From Actinomycetes bacterium (GTDB lineage: Bacteria > Actinomycetota > Actinomycetes > Propionibacteriales > Propionibacteriaceae), in NCBI GenBank assembly GCA_023387135.1, contig JAEWIK010000251.1, forward strand, positions 1 to 5,807: 5,807 bases of DNA, given 5' to 3'. Made by a program: the position numbers and the translations under genes. Shown piece after piece: positions 1-4,806 of the stretch. Under the pieces are notes generated by a model. That model did no database searches. It was not told where the DNA came from and saw nothing but the letters and a program-made list of their open reading frames with translations. Within the stretch, counting starts at the first letter, position 1; every line of letters starts with the position of its first letter.

Positions 1-888
1 GTGGATCTCGCGGATGGTCGCGTCCTTCGTCACCAACTGCCGTTCCTGGGAGCGCAGCTCGGTGGTGTCCCTGCACATGACGAGCAGCCCGATCGGGCCG
101 TCGGCGTCCAGCAGCGGCAGCATCCGCAACCGCAGCGACGCGGTGGGGCTCTCGATGTCCACCTCGCGCGCCCCGTTGCCGCGCAGCACCGTCGAGACCG
201 GACGTTCCACGGGCTCGCGATGCGGCAACACGAGCGAGGAGGTGATCGCGACGAAGTCCTCCCCTTCGAGGTCGCCGGTGAGCCCCATCCTGCGGTACGC
301 GCTCACAGCGTTCGGGCTGGCGAACGAGATGGTCCCCGAATTGGTGACCCTGATGGTGCCGTCGCCCACGCGAGGCGAGACCCACGGCACGGGACGGTCG
401 CCCGCCACCGGGAACTGGTGCCTGTGCATCATGCCGGCGAGGATCTCCGCCGTGTCGAGGTAGGCGTCCTCCAGCACTCCCGGCGCCCGCACCCCCATCT
501 GGTTGGTGTGCATCTCGACGACGCCGATGCAGCGATCGCCGAACACCAGCGGGATCGCCTTGATGTCGACAGGGATCCCCGCCTGCAGGCTGTTGCCACT
601 GGCCTGGCTGATCTCGTGGGAGAGGTAGGCCTCGGTGACGAGGTGTTCGGGGTCGTAGGCGATCTCGTCGCCCACGACGTCGTCCTCCAGCGAGGTGGGG
701 CCCGTTGTCGGGCGCACCTGCGCCGCGGCCCAGAACACGTTGTCGTCGTCGCCGGGCACCCACAGGATCAGGTCGGCGAACGACAGGTCTGCCAGCAACG
801 ACCAGTCGTCGACCAGGCGAGCCAGCCAATCCTGGTCCTCACCGCTGAGGACCGTGTGGGCGGCTATCACCTGTTCCATTGTGAGCAT
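1..888 (-). CDS. pdtaS: PdtaS-type sensor histidine kinase, N-terminal part (3' end beyond window)
   Basis: Cytosolic two-component sensor kinase, expected to phosphorylate the RNA-binding antiterminator regulator PdtaR. The visible 296 residues hold a GAF-like sensor domain (about 10-155, including the family-typical WSLLADLSFADLILWV stretch at 29-44), then a PAS-like domain (about 165-278) closing with RDTTELRSQE. The last residues, KDATIREIH, are the usual lead-in to the HHRVKNN histidine box of HisKA_2 kinases, so the window ends just at the phosphoacceptor; the kinase and ATPase domains lie outside. The frame stays open to base 1. Start choice: ATG at 888 gives MLTMEQVIAAHTVL, the same N-terminal length as M. 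tuberculosis PdtaS. The in-frame ATG at 879 is the alternative, with a GGGG ten bases upstream. A -10-like hexamer six bases before 888 suggests leaderless translation. No transmembrane segment is seen. Family assignment is confident; the signal sensed is unknown. Confidence 0.9.
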   Translation of the reverse strand, partial: MLTMEQVIAAHTVLSGEDQDWLARLVDDWSLLADLSFADLILWVPGDDDNVFWAAAQVRPTTGPTSLEDDVVGDEIAYDPEHLVTEAYLSHEISQASGNSLQAGIPVDIKAIPLVFGDRCIGVVEMHTNQMGVRAPGVLEDAYLDTAEILAGMMHRHQFPVAGDRPVPWVSPRVGDGTIRVTNSGTISFASPNAVSAYRRMGLTGDLEGEDFVAITSSLVLPHREPVERPVSTVLRGNGAREVDIESPTASLRLRMLPLLDADGPIGLLVMCRDTTELRSQERQLVTKDATIREIH

Positions 889-894
889 GCCCCA

Positions 895-900
895 AGACTA
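895..900 (-). promoter_or_regulatory. Candidate -10 element for pdtaS (leaderless type)
   Basis: On the minus strand TAGTCT fits the actinobacterial TANNNT -10 pattern and is followed by exactly six bases (TGGGGC) and the ATG at 888. Transcription would then start at or next to the start codon. No good -35 hexamer is visible, so this rests on the -10 and its spacing only. Confidence 0.4.
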
Positions 901-947
901 TTGGTCGCCCCCAGCGGGTCGGGGACGCCGAACCGCGCCGGGTCGAG

Positions 948-976
948 TTGAGCGCCATGAGGGCGGGTGGCAGAAT
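948..976 (+). promoter_or_regulatory. Candidate housekeeping promoter of the bL37 gene
   Basis: TTGAGC (948-953), a 17-base spacer and CAGAAT (971-976) resemble a sigma-70/HrdB/SigA promoter: 4 of 6 matches in each hexamer with ideal spacing. Transcription would start near 983, leaving a leader of about 43 bases. It lies in the 137-bp divergent gap shared with pdtaS. Confidence 0.5.
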
Positions 977-983
977 GGGCAGC

Positions 984-999
984 CGCGCCGTCTGGCGCG
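984..999 (+). promoter_or_regulatory. Hairpin at the 5' end of the bL37 leader
   Basis: CGCGCC (984-989) and GGCGCG (994-999) are perfectly complementary around the tetraloop GTCT. The stem begins within a base or two of the predicted transcription start and ends 14 bases before the Shine-Dalgarno sequence. It has no U-tract, so it is not a terminator. A role in mRNA stability or control is inference. Confidence 0.35.
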
Positions 1000-1025
1000 A
1001 ACCGGGATGTCACGAGGAGATTCAG

Positions 1026-1100
1026 ATGGGTAAGGGTGGCCGTAAGCGCCGTTCCCGCAGGAAGAACAGCGCTAACCACGGTAAGCGCCCCAACGCCTGA
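1026..1100 (+). CDS. 50S ribosomal protein bL37 (24 residues)
   Basis: A very short and extremely basic protein, MGKGGRKRRSRRKN followed by SANHGKRPNA. The ANHGKRPN(A/S) ending and the 24-residue length match bL37, the small actinobacterial large-subunit protein recognised in the Mycobacterium smegmatis ribosome structure, where it lies against 23S rRNA. Ten of the 24 residues are Lys or Arg. The start is firmly set by GAGGAG at 1014-1019, six bases before the ATG; this is the best ribosome binding site in the window. It is monocistronic: a promoter and leader hairpin lie upstream, and a strong terminator begins 13 bases after the stop. It is easily missed by gene finders because of its size. 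bS22, the other tiny actinobacterial ribosomal protein, has a different sequence as far as I recall it. Confidence 0.88.
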   Translation: MGKGGRKRRSRRKNSANHGKRPNA

Positions 1101-1112
1101 GGAACCACGTAA

Positions 1113-1142
1113 AAACCCCCGCGCCGTCAGGTGCGGGGGTTT
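1113..1142. terminator. Bidirectional intrinsic terminator between bL37 and rsrA
   Basis: AAACCCCCGC (1113-1122) pairs with GCGGGGGTTT (1133-1142). The stem can be extended inward by one G-U and two G-C pairs to a GTCA loop, 13 pairs in all. Read on the minus strand the stem runs into TTTTT (1115-1111), a good U-tract for ending sigR-rsrA. On the plus strand it is followed by TTTCGCTTT, a weaker tail for bL37. The position between two convergent stops fits use by both genes. Confidence 0.88.
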
Positions 1143-1167
1143 CGCTTTGCCACTGTCTGCTCCGGGC

Positions 1168-1434
1168 TCACCTGTCGGTGATGATGATCGTGCGGGTGAA
1201 GCTCGCCTTCACCTTCACGCGCAGGCCCTCGGGGGCTCGCTGCGACGCGCACGACCTGCGGATCAGTTCCCGCATCGCCTGCTCGACGTCGTAGTGGTCG
1301 AGGCAGGGCTCGCACGCCAGGAGGTGGCTGCGGATCTCCTCCGCCTCCTCCTCGGTGAGCTCGTGGTCGTGGAACTCGTAGACCCTGTCGAGCACCTGCG
1401 AACACTCGTCCCTGTTCACGCCAGTCTCATTCAT
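1168..1434 (-). CDS. rsrA: Mycothiol-system zinc anti-sigma factor RsrA
   Basis: Cytosolic redox-sensing anti-sigma factor of 88 residues. When reduced and zinc-bound it sequesters SigR; under thiol oxidation it forms a disulfide, loses zinc and releases the sigma factor. The zinc anti-sigma motif is complete: Cys11, then His37-x3-Cys41-x2-Cys44 (HLLACEPC). Cys62 sits in RRSCASQ, followed by the typical APEGLR segment. Numbered from the ATG at 1434, these positions coincide with those known for Streptomyces coelicolor RsrA (C11, H37, C41, C44, C62), which supports that start over the GTG one codon upstream. A GGGGG at 1441-1445 gives a ribosome binding site about six bases away. The gene overlaps the sigR stop by 8 bases, so translation is probably coupled. 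It is somewhat shorter than the Streptomyces protein (about 105 residues), mainly at the C-terminus. Confidence 0.93.
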   Translation of the reverse strand: MNETGVNRDECSQVLDRVYEFHDHELTEEEAEEIRSHLLACEPCLDHYDVEQAMRELIRRSCASQRAPEGLRVKVKASFTRTIIITDR

Positions 1435-2062
1435 CACGACCCCCAGGAATGAGCCCGTGCTCGCGCGCGTAGTCGGCGAGCAGCTTGCGGAGCTGGTTGC
1501 GTCCCCGGTTCAGCCGGGACATCACTGTGCCGATCGGAGTGCCCATGATCTCGGCGATCTCCTTGTAGGCGAAGCCCTCGACGTCAGCCAGGTAGACGGC
1601 CAGCCGGAAGTCGGGCGCCAGCGAGTTCATCGCGTCGGTCACCGCCGAGTCCGGCATCCTGTCCAGCGCGTCCATCTCCGCCGAGCGCAGCCCCGTCGAG
1701 GTGTGGGACTCCGCGCGCGCCAACTGCCAGTCCTCGATCGAGTCGCCGCTCGACTGCTGGGGCTGCCGCTGCTTCTTGCGGTAGGTGTTGATGAAGGTGT
1801 TGGTCAGGATCCTGTACAGCCACGCCTTCAGGTTGGTCCCGGGAGTGAACTGGTGGAAGGACGCATACGCCTTGGCGAAGGTCTCCTGGACGAGGTCTTC
1901 TGCATCGGACGGGTTGCGCGTCATGCGCAGCGCGGCGCCGTAGAGCTGGTCGAGGTACTCCAGCGCATCGGACTCGAACCGCGAGGCGCGTTCGGCGTCT
2001 GTCTCGACAGCGTCAGGGTCGGTGAACGTGTCGTCAGGAATCGTTGGAAGGGTCATCACCAT
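1427..2062 (-). CDS. sigR: ECF sigma factor SigR/SigH (thiol-oxidative stress)
   Basis: Group IV RNA polymerase sigma factor directing the disulfide-stress regulon (thioredoxin system, mycothiol genes, proteases in relatives). It is 211 residues from the ATG at 2062. Sigma region 2 spans about 30-100: [20 protein letters not shown] at 37-56, then [20 protein letters not shown] at 77-96, the region 2.4 helix for the -10 element. Region 4 spans about 143-197 with the helix-turn-helix [20 protein letters not shown]. The linker carries DWQLA and [11 protein letters not shown], characteristic of SigH/SigR. Length agrees with M. tuberculosis SigH (216). ATG at 2056 is a possible start two codons in; both have weak ribosome binding sites. 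The frame is open upstream past the predicted transcription start, so a longer isoform is possible. It forms an operon with rsrA, and a SigR-type promoter lies upstream. Confidence 0.95.
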   Translation of the reverse strand: MVMTLPTIPDDTFTDPDAVETDAERASRFESDALEYLDQLYGAALRMTRNPSDAEDLVQETFAKAYASFHQFTPGTNLKAWLYRILTNTFINTYRKKQRQPQQSSGDSIEDWQLARAESHTSTGLRSAEMDALDRMPDSAVTDAMNSLAPDFRLAVYLADVEGFAYKEIAEIMGTPIGTVMSRLNRGRNQLRKLLADYAREHGLIPGGRDE

Positions 2063-2140
2063 CGAGCCTACGCGATCAGGCAGCACGTGGCCTGTCGCGG
2101 TCGTGGCGGGAGCTTCCAACGTGTCGATCACGATGCTTTC

Positions 2141-2168
2141 AACGACACGGTGGCTGTGTGCTATTCCC
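2141..2168 (-). promoter_or_regulatory. SigR-dependent autoregulatory promoter of sigR-rsrA
   Basis: On the minus strand GGGAAT (2168-2163) and GTT (2143-2141) are separated by 19 bases. This matches the known SigR/SigH consensus GGAAT, about 18 bases, GTT. The -35 overlaps the end of the SRAP gene: its last codons CGG GAA TAG contain the GGGAAT. Transcription would start near 2131-2134, about 70 bases before the ATG at 2062. It is the only consensus-like SigR site I found in an intergenic position here. Confidence 0.75.
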
Positions 2169-2874
2169 GCTCGCTGTCGGCGACCGGCTCGATGAGCGAG
2201 GGCGAGTTGTTCGCCACCCGGTTCACGTCCCGGGACACCATGTAGGCCTCCAGGTCGGGAGCCGGCACCTTCAACAGCTCGCGCGGGTCGCCCTCGAAGC
2301 CCGGGTCCAGCCACGCCTCCCACGCGTCGGGGCTGACCACCATCGGCATCCTCTCGTGGATGTGACCGAGCTCGTCGGTGGCCTGCGTGGTGATGACGGT
2401 GCAGGTCGTGAGCCACTCCCCCTCCGGGGACTTCCAGAACTCGTACAGCCCCGCCATGACGTAGAGGCCGCCGTCCCGCGGATGGATGAAGAAGGGTTGC
2501 TTGACGGGTTTGCCCCCCACGATGTTCTCGCTGGTGTACCACTCGTAGAAGCCGTCGGCAGGCAGCAGGCAGCGACGCGTCGCCAGCGCCTTGCGGAAGG
2601 CCGGCTTCTCGGCGACCGTCTCGAAGCGCGCGTTGATCATCCGCGCCCCGCCCTTGGGGTCCTTCGACCACGACGGCACCAGCCCCCAGCGCAGCGGGAC
2701 GAGCTTCCTGACCGTCCCGTCGCCCTCGGCGGCCGGACGTTCGACCACCGCGGGCACCTGGTCGGTGGGCGCGACATTCCAGGAGGCGGGCGGCAGCGGG
2801 CCCGCCACCTCATCGATCTCGAAGGTCTCCGCCAGCAGGTCGGCGTCCGCCGAGGCGGCGTATCTTCCGCACAT
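2161..2874 (-). CDS. SRAP domain protein (YedK/HMCES-like abasic-site DNA-protein crosslinker)
   Basis: Protein of 237 residues of the SOS-response-associated peptidase family. Relatives (E. coli YedK, human HMCES) bind abasic sites in single-stranded DNA and form a protective thiazolidine crosslink through Cys2. The N-terminus MCGRYA leaves Cys2 exposed after Met removal, which fixes the start at 2874. Other family landmarks are in order: [10 protein letters not shown] (32-41), RWGLVPSWS (62-70), Asn81 in MINARFET, Glu111 in DGFYEWY, and His173 in IHERMP, matching the YedK catalytic Asn, Glu and His. The length is normal. It lies upstream of sigR on the same strand with a 98-base gap that holds the SigR promoter, and is divergent from the DoxX-like gene. 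I see no LexA box upstream, so SOS control is not shown. In M. tuberculosis an SRAP gene (Rv3226c) sits in the same place between sigH and aroA. Confidence 0.93.
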   Translation of the reverse strand: MCGRYAASADADLLAETFEIDEVAGPLPPASWNVAPTDQVPAVVERPAAEGDGTVRKLVPLRWGLVPSWSKDPKGGARMINARFETVAEKPAFRKALATRRCLLPADGFYEWYTSENIVGGKPVKQPFFIHPRDGGLYVMAGLYEFWKSPEGEWLTTCTVITTQATDELGHIHERMPMVVSPDAWEAWLDPGFEGDPRELLKVPAPDLEAYMVSRDVNRVANNSPSLIEPVADSERE

Positions 2875-2880
2875 GGCCCC

Positions 2881-2886
2881 ACGATA
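2881..2886 (-). promoter_or_regulatory. Candidate -10 element for the SRAP gene (leaderless type)
   Basis: TATCGT on the minus strand fits TANNNT and is followed by six bases (GGGGCC) and the ATG at 2874, putting the transcription start at the start codon. No convincing -35 hexamer lies 16-18 bases upstream. GGGG just before the ATG is too close for a normal Shine-Dalgarno sequence. Confidence 0.4.
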
Positions 2887-2921
2887 TCCACCGGTTTGAA
2901 GTGAATCGTCGGGTGCTGCGC

Positions 2922-2950
2922 TTGGCAGGGGGGCGTGGTCGCGCTAGGAA
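2922..2950 (+). promoter_or_regulatory. Candidate promoter of the doxX-aroA-rsgA operon
   Basis: TTGGCA (2922-2927, 5 of 6 to TTGACA), a 17-base spacer and TAGGAA (2945-2950), followed by six bases and the ATG at 2957. The -10 is imperfect, lacking the final T at the canonical position. The AGGA inside it could instead be a ribosome binding site seven bases before the ATG, so the site may be read either way. Confidence 0.45.
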
Positions 2951-2956
2951 TGAGGC

Positions 2957-3535
2957 ATGACGATTGTGCGTGCCCTTGCCCGGACAATGCTCGCCAGTTA
3001 CTTCGTGGTGAACGGGGTCAAGGCGTGGCGGCACCCGGAGGAACTCACCGACACGATGGAGCCTGTCGCCGAGAAGCTGCTGCCAGCGGCGAAATCGGTG
3101 CTGCCCACCCAACTCGCGGTGTACCTGCCGTCGGACGGCAAGGAGTTGGCGAAGGCCACCGGCGCCGCCCAGGTGCTGGGCGGCATCGCCCTCGCCACCG
3201 GCCTGGGACGCCGCCTGGGCGCGAGCGTGCTCGCCACCTCGATGGTCCCCGGACTGCTGGGCACCAACCCGCTGCAGGGTCCCGCGGAGCGACGCCAGGA
3301 GGTGCTGAACGTCCTGTCGAAGAACCTCGGCCTGCTGGGCGGCGTGCTGCTGGCGTCCATGGACACCGAGGGCAAGCCCAACCTGGCCTGGCGCGCGAGG
3401 GCTCAGAAGCAGGCGCTCGCACGCGAGTCGGCCAGGGCCAAGGCGGTCGCGAAACGCCAGGCCAAGCACGTCGCCAAGCGCGCCCGGCGCGGCGCCGCGG
3501 GGGCACGCAAGGAGATCGCGAGCGTGCTGTCTTGA
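2957..3535 (+). CDS. DoxX-like membrane protein with a basic C-terminal tail
   Basis: Inner-membrane protein of 192 residues resembling the DoxX family: small four-helix proteins, some linked to redox and thiol-stress complexes. Hydrophobic segments lie at about 6-22, 67-84, 87-102 and 119-135. The first helix, MLASYFVVNGVKAW, is typical: a short N-terminus, then a helix ending in a basic residue and a HPEEL loop. Residues 29-66 form a polar amphipathic stretch between helices 1 and 2. From about 143 the protein becomes a long Ala/Lys/Arg tail with 15 basic residues in 146-185, probably a cytoplasmic helix. Start: ATG at 2957 with AGGA seven bases upstream, or leaderless (see promoter). The gene ends in TGA at 3533-3535, overlapping the TTG start of aroA, so the two are very likely cotranscribed. 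A specific substrate or partner cannot be named. Redox involvement is inference from family and from nearby sigR-rsrA. Confidence 0.8.
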   Translation: MTIVRALARTMLASYFVVNGVKAWRHPEELTDTMEPVAEKLLPAAKSVLPTQLAVYLPSDGKELAKATGAAQVLGGIALATGLGRRLGASVLATSMVPGLLGTNPLQGPAERRQEVLNVLSKNLGLLGGVLLASMDTEGKPNLAWRARAQKQALARESARAKAVAKRQAKHVAKRARRGAAGARKEIASVLS

Positions 3536-4806
3536 CAGCGTGGGAGGCGCCGCTCGCGGTGGCACCCGTGGCCGGGAAGGTCACAGTCCCCGGCTCCAAG
3601 TCGGCCACCGCGCGCGCCTACCTGCTCGCAGGGCTGGCCGACGGCCCGAGCATCCTCTACGGCGCGCTGGCGGCGCGCGACACCAGGCTCATGAAGGCCG
3701 GGTTGCAGCAATTCGGCGTCACTTTCGAGGACGTCGCGGACGGTGGGATCAGGGTGACCCCACCGTTTTCGTTCGTGGGCGGCGGGCAGGTGGACGTCGG
3801 CCTGGCAGGCACCGTCATGCGGTTCCTCCCGCCGTTGGCCGCCCTCGCCGCTCCGGCGACGAGGTTCGTCGGTGACCCCGAGGCGGCCGACCGTCCCGTC
3901 GCACCGCTGCTGGGCGCCCTCGCCGACCTCGGGGCCGACGTCTCGGAGCCGTTCCGGCTGCCCTTCAGCGTGGGCGGGCCCGTCCGGGGCGGGCGGGTGA
4001 GCCTCGACTCGTCTGCCTCCAGCCAGTTCATCTCCGGGCTGCTGCTCAGCGGGGCAAGGTTTCCCGAGGGCCTGGAGATCGAGCACGTCGGCGACTCCCT
4101 GCCGTCGCTCCCCCACCTCGACATGACGCTGAAGATGCTCGCCAGCCGCGGCGTCCACGTCGAACAGGTGGGACCTGTGGCCTGGCGCGTCCACCCGGGA
4201 ACCCTCAATGCGGTCACGGAGCGGATAGAGCCCGACCTCACCAACGCGGCCACCCTGCTCGCCGCCGCCGTCATCACCGGCGGGGAACTCACCACCTCGT
4301 GGCCCGAAGGGTCGCTGCAGCCGGCCGACGCGCTCGCGAACGCGCTGGCGGCCTTCGGGGCGTCGGTGACCTACGCCGAGGCGGGCCACGCCAGGACCAT
4401 CACCGTCACGGGCCCTTCCAAGGTCGGCGGGGTCGACCTCGACCTGCAGGACATCAGCGAGTTCACGCCGATCGCCGCGGCCCTGGCCGCCGTCGCCCAC
4501 GGGCCGTCGGTGATCCGCGGCGTCGGGCACATCCGCGGACACGAGACCGACAGGCTGGCGGCTCTCGAAGCCGAACTCGCCGGGCTGGGTGCCACGGTCC
4601 GCCAGACCGAGGACGGGCTGCAACTCTCGCCGTCCACCCTCCACTCCGGCGTCTTCCACACCTGGGCGGACCACCGGCTCGCCCACGCCGGCTCCCTGAT
4701 CGGGCTCATCACCCCGGGCGTGGTGCTGGACGACGTCAGTTGCACCACCAAGACCCTCCCCGACTTCCCCAGCCTCTGGACGCGCCTGGTGGAGCCGTCC
4801 GAGTGA
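3532..4806 (+). CDS. aroA: 3-phosphoshikimate 1-carboxyvinyltransferase (EPSP synthase)
   Basis: Sixth step of the shikimate pathway in the cytosol: transfers enolpyruvyl from PEP to shikimate-3-phosphate, releasing phosphate. It is 424 residues, normal for the family. Landmarks: VPGSKS (19-24, substrate-binding Lys23), LAGTVMRFLP (91-100, first signature with the PEP-site Arg97), DSSASSQFISGLLLS (159-173), IRGHETDRLAAL (334-345, second signature) and ADHRLAHAGSLIGL (379-392). Glu310 (DISEFTP) stands where E. coli has catalytic Asp313. The start is TTG at 3532: it gives MTAWEAPLAVAPV, which lines up with M. tuberculosis MKTWPAP. It overlaps the TGA of the upstream gene as TTGA. The only purine-rich site, AAGGAG at 3509-3514, is 17 bases away, too far for normal initiation, so translation probably depends on coupling. 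The gene overlaps rsgA by 4 bases. Confidence 0.96.
   Translation: MTAWEAPLAVAPVAGKVTVPGSKSATARAYLLAGLADGPSILYGALAARDTRLMKAGLQQFGVTFEDVADGGIRVTPPFSFVGGGQVDVGLAGTVMRFLPPLAALAAPATRFVGDPEAADRPVAPLLGALADLGADVSEPFRLPFSVGGPVRGGRVSLDSSASSQFISGLLLSGARFPEGLEIEHVGDSLPSLPHLDMTLKMLASRGVHVEQVGPVAWRVHPGTLNAVTERIEPDLTNAATLLAAAVITGGELTTSWPEGSLQPADALANALAAFGASVTYAEAGHARTITVTGPSKVGGVDLDLQDISEFTPIAAALAAVAHGPSVIRGVGHIRGHETDRLAALEAELAGLGATVRQTEDGLQLSPSTLHSGVFHTWADHRLAHAGSLIGLITPGVVLDDVSCTTKTLPDFPSLWTRLVEPSE

Noticed and set aside
1..951. Long plus-strand open frame (316 codons) over the pdtaS region
   Set aside because: The translation is rich in His, Arg, Gln and Asp with no domain sense, a typical antisense shadow in high-GC DNA. 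The minus-strand frame gives a clear GAF-PAS kinase.
2063..2671. Upstream extension of the sigR frame to 2671
   Set aside because: It runs through the SRAP gene in another frame and has no family similarity. Only the part after the predicted transcript start (about 2131) is worth considering.
2881..2909. Inverted repeat ACGAT ... ATCGT in the SRAP/DoxX divergent gap
   Set aside because: Arms are only five bases, 19 bases apart, with no extension and not centred on the nearby ACCGGT palindrome; chance is likely.
2875..2956. LexA/SOS box upstream of the SRAP gene
   Set aside because: Searched because of the family name. No GAAC-N4-GTTC-like palindrome is present in the gap.
2935..3531. Upstream extension of the aroA frame
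   Set aside because: It overlaps the DoxX-like gene in another frame. The AroA family N-terminus begins at the TTG at 3532.
3403..4686. Minus-strand open frame opposite aroA
   Set aside because: Low-complexity Arg/Gly/Val/Glu-rich product with no motif, opposite a strongly conserved enzyme.
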